From NCBI GenBank assembly GCA_012295275.1, contig CM022667.1:8827538-8891537 (forward strand): a DNA stretch of 64,000 nucleotides. Direction: 5' to 3'. Numbering within the stretch: position 1 is the first letter of the stretch; each line of letters starts with the position of its first letter. Source of the stretch: Chrysomallon squamiferum (taxonomy: Eukaryota; Mollusca; Gastropoda; Neomphalida; Peltospiridae). Position numbers and translations under genes: made by a program. Of this stretch, positions 33,201 to 47,800 are shown piece by piece. The notes beneath the pieces are model-generated. The model made no database searches. It saw only the letters and a list, made by a program, of their open reading frames with translations, and was not told the origin of the DNA.

Positions 33201-35017
33201 TCTGCCGTGGTGACGAGCCCTGCGTGCACCAAGCTCAGATCCTGCTGCAGTCTTCCCAGAGGATCTGTGATGATGACGACGATGATGTTGATAATAATTA
33301 CAATAACGTAATACGAATAGCAATAACAACAACTAATAACAATAATAATAATAATAACAATAAATATAACGATATTAATTATAATAATAGCAATAAATAT
33401 AATCATGACAATAATAATTAAAAACAACAGTTGTAACAATAATAAATAAATAAATAAATAAATAACACAGGATAAAATTATAAGTTTCTTAAATTAATAA
33501 AAACAAATTAAAAAAAAGCTTGAACTAAACTAAGATGTGATTTATTCTGTGTTCAAAACAAGCTAATTTTTATTTCTTTTCTTTTTTTTTAATAATAAAA
33601 AAAATGGAATTACATTAATTACAACATTTTCATCTTATATTAGCTCTTCTTTAAAAAAAAGAAGACAACACCAAAAATAACATTTATCCAATACTACCAA
33701 CATTCTGAGATATAAAACTGTATTTTCTCAACAACAAAATTAGAGTTACCTTTTCCTCCTGTGAGACCTTTCTTCTCTGCTGACCTGTCACCAGGTGGCA
33801 GGAACACAGTGGTCTCGTTCAAACAGATCAGCTTCCCAGTCGACAGGGGAATGATTCTCGTTGCTTTCAGAGTTTCAAACACTTCGGAGTTCTCGTGGAA
33901 TTCATCCAGACTGCGATACAGACAAGCCAGCCATTTTGCTACAACTGTCACATGCTCAGTTTCAACTGGAAAAAAAAAATAATAATAATAATAATAATAA
34001 TAGTAATAATAATAATAATAATAATAAGAAGAAGAAATACTGGTTAAGAACTAAAGATAAGTAAAACACCCAGAATAAAAGTTAATTTTGTTTAAAAGCT
34101 GCTACTATTATATACATATAACTACTACTACAACTACTGCTACTATTACTATTATATCTATGACTACTACTACTACAACTACTGCTATTACTATTATATC
34201 TATAACTACCACTACAACTACTGCTACTATTACTATTATATCTATAACTACTACTACAACTACTGCTACTATTACTACTATATCTATAACTACTATTACT
34301 ACTACTACAACTACTGCTACTATTACTATTATATCTATAACTACTACTACTACTACAAAAACTACTGCTACTATTACTATTATTTCTATAACTACTACTA
34401 CTACTACTACAACTACTGCTACTATTACTATTATATCTATAACTACTACTACCACTACTACACAATTATATATATGTCTCACCAGACATCACATCCCACA
34501 ACTGTGACAGCGTCTTTCCGATGCTCAGCAGGTGTTCCACTGTGATCTGTTCCACGCCCAGACTCTGGGCAAGGCTGATTTTGAGAACTTGAGCCACATC
34601 GTCGTGCAGGTAGAACAGGTTGAGGTTCTTCTGCAGCAGTTCAGGGGAGATAACCTCCTTGATCAGTGGGTCTCGGACAATGACGGTCTGTGAAGGTAGT
34701 TTCCACAAGATGGATCCTTTTTTGTTTTTTTAAAATATAAATAAACTGCAGGTTTAGTAAGTAAATGAGTTTGTAATTTAGATGCAGCAGGATCAGAGTC
34801 CGAGCTACTGAATAATTTAGATAAATAGTCATGTTCTGAAATATTAGCTAGATTTAATTTTCATATGTAGTTCATTATACATGTATGTATGTGCGTATGT
34901 CTGTAAGTGTTTGTGAGTGTATGTTAATATGTGTGTGTGGCTTGTAGGTATATTTTTATGTGTAGGTGAGTATTTGTGTGCTTACTGTGGTGAGCAACAT
35001 TTTATGTATAGGTGTAT

Positions 35018-35066
<49 letters not shown>

Positions 35067-36260
35067 TGTACATAGATCTATATGAAGGTGTCAGCGTATT
35101 TTTGTGTGTATGTACATTAGTGTCAACAGGTATTCATGTAAACATTGGAAATAAAATTAACAGTTTTTATATATGCTGTAAATATACAAATAAACAAACA
35201 GACAGACAAACAAGTAATCAACTGATTACGGCAAAAGATTTCACATTTATTTTTATACAATTCCAGATTTCATTAGTTAAAGTCTAAATTGATCACAATA
35301 TAAAAACTATATTATTTTTCTACACAAACCTTTCTTGCTGGTCTGTACAGGAAGAAATTCCTTGGCTTTCAGTTTCTGCAGAATGCTGGAAGACACAGGA
35401 CGGAAGAAATCAAGAATTTCATCTTCCAGTGGAATAAACTGCAGAAACTCTGTGAGTGCCTCCAGCTCTGAGAATTCCTGGAGAGACTGGAAAAAAAACA
35501 AAAACATGTAAAAGATTTATCACCTCCATTTTGAACACATAAACGATAACTTCTAATCCATTATTTAACGAATAAAAAAGACTTCGAAGATTAAAAATAA
35601 TAATTTTTAATCCGTGTTATTTTCAGTATTATTTTAAAACAGTCGACTTGAAACAGTTAATATATATTTTTTTTTATTACTTTGAATTTTTCGAGAGCTT
35701 CAATGAAGAGGACGTGGATCTCATTTCTCAGCCATTGGTTCCAAGGACTGTCTCTGTCAACGTCTTCACGACTGGAGGGAACGTCAAAGTCACCTGATTT
35801 AAAAACAACAGAATCTCAAACAATACCACAATCACGTTTAGTGTAGTAACAGTCATCATAATAGTCAGTTTTCTAACCATTATCATATTCAGTTTTCTAA
35901 CCATTATCACAATTTTTAGTTTTCTAACCATTATCATAATAGTCAGTTTTCTAACCATTATCATAATAGTAAGTTTTCTAACAATTGTCATAATAGTTAT
36001 TTATCTAAAAATTATCATAATAGTTATTTATCTAAAAATTATCATTTAGATTTTAGTAACAATTATCATGCTATTTATTTCTGTGACATTTATTGTAATG
36101 TTTATTTTTGTAACAAAAAAACAAGGACAGAAACAACTGTTTTAACTTCTTTATATTGTGTGAATATCAGGTAAAGATGAATAAACATGAGATGATGTTT
36201 TACATACACTCTTCATAAACTTGCTGTAGAAAACTGAAGACAAGAATTGTATGCACAGTT

Positions 36261-36291
<31 letters not shown>

Positions 36292-36937
36292 CTGTGTGTC
36301 TGTGTGTGTGTGCATGCGTGTCTGTGCATGTGTATGTGTTTTATTTAAAATATTTACCCTGAATGATGAATCTGAAACCATAACTTCTGAGAGGAAGGAA
36401 GGCAAACACTGGCTGTTTTGGTGGCAAAGCCTGAAAATAAACAAAAATAAAACAAACTACTCCACAACTGCATCACATTTAATAATAAGAAGAAATAGAA
36501 TTATTATTTTTATTGATGTTGTTATTGCTATAATTATCATCATCATCATCATCACCATGCTCATTTTTATTATTAACAAATGCTGTGTAGATCCATGCTA
36601 TTTCTATTATGTAACAAACTGAAAACATTATCTAAATGATCAGATTACATGAAAGAGTGACAGATTCAGGTGTTAATCTTTCAAACAGTTTAAAATTTAA
36701 TCAGATTTAAATCAACAAATAACCTGTGAGAAGAGCTTGTGATCCTTTGACTTGAGTGGGAAGGCAATCGCAATCTCTGTGGATTCGACCTCAATGCCTG
36801 ACTTGGCCTGAAAAAGAGAAAAATTAAAAAAACAAAAATTAGTAAAATTTCTGCAGTTAACATCACACCAAGACATACACAAAATAACTGTTAACAGAAT
36901 TGTGCACTGATGGTTTATTTAACGAGAGAGAGAGAGA

Positions 36938-36969
<32 letters not shown>

Positions 36970-38054
36970 ACTGCATATGTGTGTACGTGTGTGTGAGTGC
37001 ATGCTGCGTATGTGTGTCTGTGTGAGTGCATGCTGCGTATGTGTGTACGTGTGTGTGAGTGCATGCTGCGTATGTGTGTCTGTGTGTGAGTGCATGCTGC
37101 GTATGTGTGTACGTGTGTGTGAGTGCATGCTGCGTATGTGTGTACGTGTGTGTTTGTGTGTGTGTGTCTGTGTGTGAGTGCATGCTGCGTATGTGTGTGT
37201 GAGTGCATGCTGTGTATGTGTGTACGTGTGTGTGAGTGCATGCTGCGTATGTGTGTACGTGTGTGTGTTTGTGTGTGTGTGTGTCTGTGTGTGAGTGCAT
37301 GCTGCGTATGTGTGTATGCGTGTGTGTGTTTGTGTGTGTGTGTGTCTGTGTGTGTGAGTGCATGCTGTTTATGTGTGTACGCGTGTGTGTGAGTGCATGC
37401 TGCGTATGTGTGTAATGCGTGTGTGTTTGTGTGTGTGTGTGTCTGTGTGTGAGTGCATGCTGCGTATGTGTGTCTGTGTGTGAGTGCATGCTGCGTATGT
37501 GTGTCTGTGTGAGTGCATGCTGCGTATGTGTGTAAGTGTGTGTGAGTGCATGCTGCGTATGTGTGTACGTGTGTGTGAGTGCATGCTGTGTATGTGTGTA
37601 CGTGTGTGTGAGTGCATGCTGCGTATGTGTGTACGTGTGTGTGTTTGTGTGTGTGTGTATGTGTGTGTGTGTGTCTGAGTGTGTGTGTGCATGTGTGTGT
37701 TTGTGTGTGTGTGTGTGCATGTGTGTGTTTGTGTGTCTGTGTGTGAGTGTCTGTGTGTGTGAGTGTGTGTTTGTGTGTCTGTGTGTGTGTGTTTCTGTGT
37801 GTGAGTGTGCGTGTGCATGTGTGTGTGTTTGTGGGGGGTGTCTGTGTGTGTGTGTCTGTCTGTGTGTGAGTGTGTGCGTGTGTGAGTGTGCGTGTGTGGG
37901 TGTGTACCTGAAGAGAAACAGTGGATGCGTCCAGCATTTTCTTAGTGACCAGCCACCGGTCAACGTTTCCATTGTACTCAATCTCTATGATGTTTTCACC
38001 CAGGTCACGTCGGATCATCGTCAGAGAACTGTTTTCAATCTGAAAATACAGAAA

Positions 38055-38089
<35 letters not shown>

Positions 38090-41000
38090 ATACTGTTTTC
38101 AATCTGAAAATACAGAAATACAGAAATAAATAAATAAATACTTTTTTCAGAACAAATAAAAATCAGGACTAGGTATTTAATGTTGGGGTTTTTGGTTGTG
38201 GTTTTTTTTAAACTTTATATAAAATTTCTCTAAAAATTAAAATGTGCGTAAAATTCTATCATATTAAAACTATTTATCTAAAAGTTGAAAACAAAAAAGT
38301 CAAATTACTGCAGAAAAAAAATCTTATCTTTTTATTAAAAATCTGAATAAAATTATTTAAAAATGAAATAGCTGTACAGAAGAAAAAACCCAGAAATCCA
38401 TAGTTCATCATAAAAAAACCCAAAAAAAACAACAACCAAATACGTATATATTCTTAAATTTAAAATTAGCTATAGAGCAGGAAATGAAAGATGCCAGACG
38501 GCAGAAGTTCTACCTTGTTCTCAATGATCATCTGTTTGAGTCTGTGCAGGAACAGAAGCAGTGACGGATGGACATCGTTAAACCTGGCTGCCAGTGACCG
38601 AGTCTGTGACACCATCTCCGGTTTTAACGGAAGAAAGATTTTAGTCACCCACCTGGAAAAAAATCACATCACTGCTGATTAACATACTCAGTAGTCTTTC
38701 ATCCATCAAATACAAATACTTGTATATCAAATGTTATGGTGTGTGCTGTGCTGTCCAATATAAAACTATACAGAAACACTCCACAACTACTTACACAGCC
38801 ACACCCTGGCATATTTTTTTATACAAAACAATTACAACTTAGCAACATACCACAGACACACCCAAACATACAAATATCCTACTTCCATAGATCTACTTAC
38901 ATTGATAAATGCTATTTATATAAATCTACTTATACACATCCTTACTAATAAAGATCCATATTCACTTGGATCCTACTGGCATGGATCCTACTTCCATAGA
39001 TCCATACTTACATAACTATTCCCTAACAATAATTATGTTTTGTGTCTTTATGACATACTAGTTTTGTACATAGAATGGTCATCTATGCAAATCAGGGACT
39101 GTATGTAGATATAAAAATATCTTTGACTTTAAATGTATGAAAACAGTAAGTTTTTAGCTTCTTGTGAGAACTACACACTGCAGAGCAGCAGACATGGGTT
39201 ACAGAGTCAGTCATTGTGCTGTAATTGTGTCTTTAAACACATTTTCACTTCACTTGTGGATTAATAAGGAAAGAAAATACTTAATTATATTGTTATCCTA
39301 AACATTTATTTTCAAGATGAATGTTAAATGTATTTTACATTTTTAAACATTTTTTAATTTTACTGTTGTTGTTTTTAAATTACATTATTTATAATCCTAA
39401 AACTATAAATTTAACTTCACTTGTAGATCTGTAAGAAAATAAAATACTTACTAATTTTGTTATCATCTCCATTCTTTTAATTTTTTATAATGAATGCTAA
39501 TTTTATACAGAATATTTGTTTTAGTATATTTGATTAGTATTAACAATCCGAACTACTCATTACAAGTTATGAAAATTTTGATACCTGTTCTCAATTTCTT
39601 CAGCTTCATCCAGCCAGTGAGGCAGAATGTATCCCATGGGGCCACTCTTCACATCAAAACAAATATGGTAGCCATTGGAGTGAATTTCAGGTCTGTCAGT
39701 GACCCGAAACACAGATTTGAACCCAATACCTTTCTGACCTGAAAAACACACACTCTGTACCTTAACACAGTGTTCTGTCTTTTTTCTCTAACTTCACCTC
39801 TACGTGATAAGTTATTATCATTAATCAGGCTTGGAATGAAATATATTTATTTGTCAAAATATAATTTTATGTGCATGTGGATATCTAGTTAATGTGATAG
39901 AAATTAGAACAAAATTATCTGTGAAAAAAATGTTCTCATATGCACATATGTACACTCATAATTATGCACTCACATAAATACATGCACACATTCAGACATG
40001 TGTAGCCTACATACATATATTCAAATATACATACCTTGAGATTACAGCTGTCTGCTTGCAAATTGCTCATCAAAACACAAAAACACAAGTATACACATAC
40101 ACACAGAGACAAACAGCAAAAACAACATATATACATATCCACATACAAGCAAACATCAGACACACAGTTGTACAGACGTGATTATACACAAAACATTGAG
40201 TTTATTTTTACCTATGTATCCAAACTTGTGTTTGCCTTTCGTACTTCGGCCCACATCGCAGATAGCTCGGATGTTTATCTCGGCAAACCCACTCTCGTTG
40301 TTCAGGACCACTATGCCTTTGTCGTCTATGATGAACTTCACTGTGGGGCAGTCTGCGGACACGCCCTGCATCATTTCCTCGGGGTACGAGTTGTCGTCAG
40401 CATTCTGGACAAGCTCCAGCACGAAGTGAGTGTCCTTGCTGTACAAGTCCTTGGACAGCCGGTCAAGACTCCGGCCAAGGCGTTCCTGCTGGACTCTCAT
40501 CAGACGTTCTCCGTCGCTGTCCAGCTGAATTCCAATCCCAAACTCGTCACGTCGGATTCTGTCAATTGTTTTTTTGTATACGTTGATTTCTCCTTCTTCT
40601 TCTTTTTCTTCTTTGTTTTCTTCATCTTTTTCTTCTTCTTCTTCTTTTTCTTCTTCATTTTTTGATTCAGTGACAAGTTCATCTTCCACGGCTTCTTCCT
40701 CGTGTCTGTTCTCGTCGACTTTACAGACTTCCATCAGTTCTTGTGTTTCGTTTTCTGTTTAAAAACAACACACACACAGCTGTTAATGAACTGAGCAGTG
40801 AGAAATGTTTAAAAAATCACAAAAATTATTTTAAAACAAAGATCAAAACTGCTACTGGACAATCTACTCTGTGTTAGTCTCTGACCTGTGGTAACATTTT
40901 CTGATGATTTGCTTTCTGCTGTGGCCTCAAGCTCATCCTTAGCCTTCTTGTCATCAACATCCATGTGTTGCTTGTCACTGTCCTTGTCAGCATCGGCAAT

Positions 41001-44000
41001 GATGTCATCATCATCTTCATCGTCTGACAAGAAGGATGCAATGCTGTCGGCCGTCTCTGACTCTGACTGTGATTCAGGCTCGGAAAACTTAAAAATCAGA
41101 AAAAAAGAGAAAAAAATATTATTACCTGCCACAGGTTCTGAATTTGAATAGTTACACTGTGCTTTAATACTGAATTGCTGCTCACCATTTCAGTGATTCA
41201 AACACAGAAAACTTTCAAAAAATATTTTTTTTCGACAGCAACAGTTTCTTAATTTGAATTTGTACTTATCTTTGCTTGTGTGCACATGTGTGTGTGTGTG
41301 TGTGTGTGTGTTTTTAAGATCTGAAATGTAAAAACATTCTCACCATTATCAAGTCTTCGTCCAGTTCTTCAGCTTCTGCCTCTGTGATCACCACTTTGAC
41401 ATCGTTGTCCGCGGGTCTGCACCGGGCGTGGACACCCTCCACCCACTCTTGCACCCCAAGCAGACACGCCAGCTTCTCCAGCTTGTGTTGCTGGTGTGCA
41501 GACTGGCATGCTTGGAGGAGAGAGGTTTTCGACTTTGTTGATCCAATTACTTGTCCTAGTGTCTCTAGAAATATCTGAAAAATAAAAATAAATAAATAAT
41601 AAACAAACAAACAAACAAATGAATAGATAAACAAACAAACAAACAAAAAAATAAATAAACAAATATGTACTATAAACAAATAAATGAATAAATAAAAGTC
41701 ATTTAACAAACATATGAAACTTAAATATATATTTAACTAAACAATTAAGCCTCAAAATAAATGAATAAATAATTAAAAAAAATAATCTATTAAACTCACA
41801 AATATAGGAAATAAATAATTAAATTAACAAATAAAAACAAAAATATAAAAAAATAAAAAAAATATATAAATAAATGAAGATTAAAACAAAAAGTAACCTG
41901 ATCAGCTACAGCAAGACCAATGCGAAGAGGTAAGTGCATCAAACAGCCAAGTACGAAAGTAACAGCAGGATCCATTTCAGTGTTGTTAAATACCTGTCCC
42001 CCTGTAGAAATACAATTATTTATACACTCAGAGTCTTTACACATCAGAAGTGGGAAAATATACTGCACTAGATTTGCAAAGAGAACTGTTTTAAGAGACA
42101 CACTACATATTATAGTTGTTGTGACTGAAATAACAAGAAATGTAAGCGAAAAAACTAAATAAAATAAAAATTTATGAATAATACATTCCAACAACTAAAC
42201 ATGCACACTGTCCCCTACAATAACTCTATTCTGGACCTAATTGTTTTTTCAATGCGTATGCAACCACTATCTCCAACCCCTAAAATATCCAATATAAGAG
42301 TGAAAACACCTCAATTTCCACTCTAAAACAATTTTTGATTGGGACCTGATTGTTTTTAATGATGTTAATACTCAGATATACAACACGAGTATCCCACCCC
42401 ACCTCTAAAATAATTCTCAAATGGGACCCAGTATGTTTTTATGAAAACTTGTTTAGACAAAAACAGTACACAATTCTTGACCAGGATTACCTCCATTCAG
42501 GTCTGCTGTGCTGGATGCGTGCAGCTTGAACAGCGTCGTTTTCATCTGATTCGCCATCAGTGCCAACGAGCATGTTTTCTATGCCCTTGTTTGACACGAC
42601 CAGTGATACCAGGTGACCACACGTCCCTACAACATCGCTCTGTTCCAATGCGGCTTCGAATTTCTCTGTCGACGTCTGCGACACGAGTTTGAGCAGTTTA
42701 CCTGGTCTGACTTCCAGAGCCTGGATGTCAGTGGTCAGAGTTTTTTTACCTCCTAGAAAAATAGTAAAAATACACATAGAGTCTCCATCAGTGCTTGTAT
42801 ATTAACTCATGTATAATCTAATGGATGAAGGAAGGAAATGCTCTCAGTACATTTTTTTTTTACAGTTTTATGATGCAGGACAAATTAAGTATCACTCAGA
42901 AAGCTAGAGAAGAAACCATCAAAACTCATTTCAGGTGTTATCCTTTCTGATTTGTGGCAAGGAATCCTTTTTATGCATCAACCCCACAGATAGGATAGTA
43001 CATACCACAACCTTTTCTATCAGACCCTTAAGAAGAATCACTCCAACCACTCAGAATACCTTGAATGAACACAAACACTCAGTATTTGAGCTATGCTCTC
43101 TAAATCCCAGATACATTAAAAAAAAACACTAACTTTAACAGTGAACTAATAAATAAAATAAAAAACATTTCCAAAGAAAATGCTTGAACCTTCAAGATAA
43201 ACTGTATTGATGCCTCCGTATTTCTGGATGAAATCTCTGAGCTTTCCGTGTTCAGGTTCGAAAACCAGCGACCAGTGACTGAATTTCTGCAAGTCTTCCA
43301 GCAGAGGACAGTTGTGAAGGCAGATGAGAGCCTGGTCTTTTGTCATGTTGCCCAGAACTCCAACCCGCTTCTGAGTGGTCTCCAGCCTGGTTAAAACAAA
43401 CCAAAAACACTTGTAACAACAACAGCAACAACAACAGTAATACCATTGCATAACAGTAATACCATTATGTAATAACAACAGTAATGCCAAAATATTTAAC
43501 AACAGTAATGCCATTATGTAACAACAATAATACCATTATATAACAATGATAGTAATACCACAATGAAACAACAGTAGTACCATTATGTAACAACAATGGT
43601 AATACCATTATATAACAACAATGGTAATACCATTATATAACAACAATGGTAACACCATTATATAACAACAATGGTAATACCATTATGTAACAACAACAGT
43701 AATACCATTATATAACAACAACAGTAATACCATTATATAACAACAACAGTAATACCATTATATAACAACAATGGTAATACCATTATGTAGCAACATGAGT
43801 CACATGATAATTGTATTTTTCTGTTTCATTTCTAAATTCAAACATGGTAAAGTTTAAACATTTCATTTAAAAGGTACTGGTTTCATCAACAGTAAAATCA
43901 TTAATACACAAGATTACGAAATGATTGAAAATATATCTGATTGGTTGCTGCATTCTTTATTTTCTTTTTCTCTCATATTACTGTTTTTTGGTGACACTAA

Positions 44001-44349
44001 TGATGACAGAAATATATAAATACAGACACACAAATATTAAAAAAACGATGAAAATTATATTAACATGTCACCTTGCATTACAGCACACAGCAGCTTCATA
44101 CATGACTCTGTATTCCCTGGCCTTGTGTTTGCCTGGTTTATCAGCTGCAGTCAGAAGTCTCTGAATGTTGCCATGGCCAAACTGTCTGACATCTGACGTA
44201 CCAAACTGGTTTTTCAGCGCTGCTTCTATTTTCTCACTCTGTGATGATTATAAATAAATAATTATATAGATAAGTAAATAAATAAATAAATAAACAAATA
44301 AATAATATTATAAATAAATAATTATATAAATAATTATATAAATAAATAA

Positions 44350-44399
<50 letters not shown>

Positions 44400-44823
44400 A
44401 TATAATTAAATAAAAAATAAATAAATAAATAAACATTTAAGTTTATAACCAAGTAAATACATTTAACAATTTATACCTAAAAAAGGAAAATTAAATAAAG
44501 GTCTAGAGTTTGATTCCCTAGAGCTGTGATGCTCTCAGCACTAAGTAAGAACGTGACAGGACATGATAGTTACATATATGATTGGTAGTACATTAAGCTA
44601 ACATAGTAGCACTGACTATGTGCTCCCCAGGACTTTGAGGTGTATGTTGAAAAGAAAAAGGTTTGAGTTAGGAAAATAAAGAGTGGACTTTGAGCATGTA
44701 TTGTACCTGGAATTACCATTCCTATTTAATATTAAAAATAATAATAATACCCATATACTACTAAAATAAATAATAATAACATCTCTTTATAATCTATTAT
44801 ACTCTTCTAGAAATAATAATAAC

Positions 44824-44875
<52 letters not shown>

Positions 44876-47800
44876 TCGACAGTCTTGAAACACCTGATTA
44901 TTGATATTTCAGATATAAAACTTTCTAACTCACCTGGGTGATGCCAGTGTTTTTACTCTGTCTGATGAACTCAAGCAGGTTGGTCAGATGTGGTCGATAG
45001 ACAGAATCACCGTCACCACTGCCCCCTGACAACCCAAACGTTGTACCACCACATTCATCTAGCAGCTGTAACAGTTAATTTACATCTCTTATTTGAAACT
45101 TGCCTAAACAGTTTTTATACGCAAATATAATCTGATATTAATATTAATATTTAGTGATTTATAATGCTGAATAATCTACATTTAAATTTTATTTTTTTTT
45201 AAATTCAGAATTTAATAAAACCAAAGAATTTTTTTTTTTTTAAATTAGCAAGATATAAATATATAATTAAGTAACAAAGGCCTCGTCATGCACTGTCCTG
45301 TTTATGGGATGGTGCTTATGAAAGATTTCTTGCTGCTGATCAGAAAGAGTAGCCGGTAAAATGTGTGTCTTCTCTGATTGGCCCTAAACTAGGTGTCTAA
45401 CACTTTATGGCGACTGTGAAGAAAAAGTGTTCAGTGTGTCTTTAGATAAAACATTTCCTCTCTTCTGAAATTAATGTTTTCAAATAAAACCAGTCCACTG
45501 AATAGTTAGTTCAACAACAAAACCCAAATTTGTAAATGTGTGCCTTGTAAGAGTGGAGTAAAACAAACCTCACTGTGATATTTACTTACGTGTTTTGCAG
45601 ACGTATCTCCCAACAAAAAGCACAGAAATGAACCAAAGCCAAAAGCGTGGAATGTGGGAAAACAGAAGTCTTCCAGAAGCTTCTGCTCAATGCGCTCCAG
45701 GTGGGACAGACTCAAGCTTCCTGATGCCAAACAATTGTCAAGGTACTTTTTCAGTCGTTCCAAGATGTCCGCTGAAATATTGAATTTTAAAATCTCTTTT
45801 TTCTCCAATACTAAACAAATTATTTGTACAATAACAGTGCACGTAAAGTCAGAAACATATCACATTCACAAATACACACAGATACATAACACTAGATAAA
45901 CACAATCAAATTAAACCTTGTTTTTTCAAGTAATATAATTTCTTTTTACAAACAGAGTGAAAACCTGTTTCCAAATTATTACCTTCAGTTTGTTTTTTTA
46001 ATTCATTTTCCAATGATTCTTCTGCATTAAATTTTAAATTGTTCATAAATTAAAAAAAATATATAAAAAAAAGGTTTGATTAAATATTTAAGTAAATGAA
46101 TAAACAGCAGTAATTAAAAAAAAAAAAAAAAAAAAGTTAGGCTGCTGACAATGAACTCTTGTTAAAAATGACCATAAACAATAATTCAATCTAAAAGAAA
46201 ACAAACTTTCACTATAAACAAAAATAATATTTCTTTTTAAAAGCATTTATAATAAAAGATAATTTCAGCAGAATGAACTAATTCACATTATAATCCTTTT
46301 TTTTTTTTTTTTTTTTTTTTAAATTTGCTAGCACAATTATTAGCTAACTAACAACCAATACTTTATTTTATTATTAATCTTTATGTTTGGTTTGTTTTGG
46401 GGTTTGTTTTCTTTGCTATCTAAAATTACAAAAAGACCATTAAAAACAATCCTGGTTTACCTTTAGGTGGTGGCTGACGTACTTGTGCTGTTTCTCCTGG
46501 CGCAGAGTTCGCTCTTTTGGCACACGGGGGCTGCAGAATCTCCATAACTGACTCCCTCAGTGTCATGTTGCTGACACAGACAGCCAAGTGAAAGAGCATT
46601 CTCGACAGCTCAGAATTGTTCATTTCCATCAGAAAAGTCTTGATCGTTTCACTCATTTTCTGATGCTGTCTCCGTTCACTCCTCGTCTGGGGGTCATCGA
46701 CAGACATCAGAAGTTGGAACTTGTCGAAAATCTCCCTCACCACTCTCTCCGGCGCCTGCTTCAAGTAATGATCCCGCACCTCCGAGGTTCCATCATCACC
46801 GCGCTGAAACACAACGCTGCGGAATTTCTGGAACGCGCCGGTGATTTCCTTCTTAAGTTCATCTTTGCACGCTTCAGTGACAGATCGTCTGTTAGCAGCT
46901 GCATCCCGCTGAGATTTTTTAATCATCTAGAAATTAATATTTTTTTAACAATGATTAAAAATTGTATTTAGCCAACTTTAAGCTCTAAAATTAGAAATTA
47001 GAGTTATGTACTTACTGGACAACATTCTGCTGCATATATATATAAGCTATTTAAAAAATATTTTAGTTCATCAACAGGCGCATACTGCTAGCCAGTCAGG
47101 TCAGTGACTTGACAAACTGCAGGCAATATGGTGTGCTTTTTCCAGTACATTCTGAACAATTTCAGTTTTGAACACATTAATTCAGTATATCAGAAACACT
47201 GGAACTTCAGTGAAATCAAACAATATCCAAGCATTGTAATTCCATTGTAATTAATGTAAGATTATATAAAAAATAAGAAGTATTCACAACAGAATTTTGA
47301 GTCACAAAAGATTTCTACGTTCAAAAAAAAATTCTGCAGAAAGTGTTTTACTCATTTATATTGATAGCAACTGATGAGTGGTAATTACAGTTTGCACAGT
47401 AACATTGTGAAATCAGTTAATTGTTTTAATGACATAAGATAACAGTAAAGTAATTCATAAAAAAAAAATAATGAAAAAACAAAAAATGTAATTGATTAAT
47501 TTACCTGAACTGACAGAGGCAGACTTCTAATTCTAACCCCAAGTTCATATGCACTGTCAACAGAGTACTTTTCCACCAGGTACTGCATCACTTCTTCCAT
47601 CTTGAGCTCATCACACCACAACTGTTTCACATCCATGAACTTGCACAGGTGCTTGAGTATATCGATGGTGGTGATCTCTAGAACTTCTCTTTCTGCCGGA
47701 AACTTGAACAGGTCGTAAACGACAGGGAGTTTTTGTATGGGGCCGACTCGAAGTGCACTGAAATCTCTGTTAGCTTGAGCAAAGTCGTTCATGCAGAGCT

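Noticed and set aside
34082-34507. Thr/Ile- and Ser-rich ORFs of 120-139 codons
   Set aside because: By-products of the ACT-rich intronic minisatellite between two firmly placed exons.
36863-38102. ORFs of 372 and 395 codons rich in His/Thr
   Set aside because: They are translations of the TG/CA minisatellite, open in several frames and on both strands.
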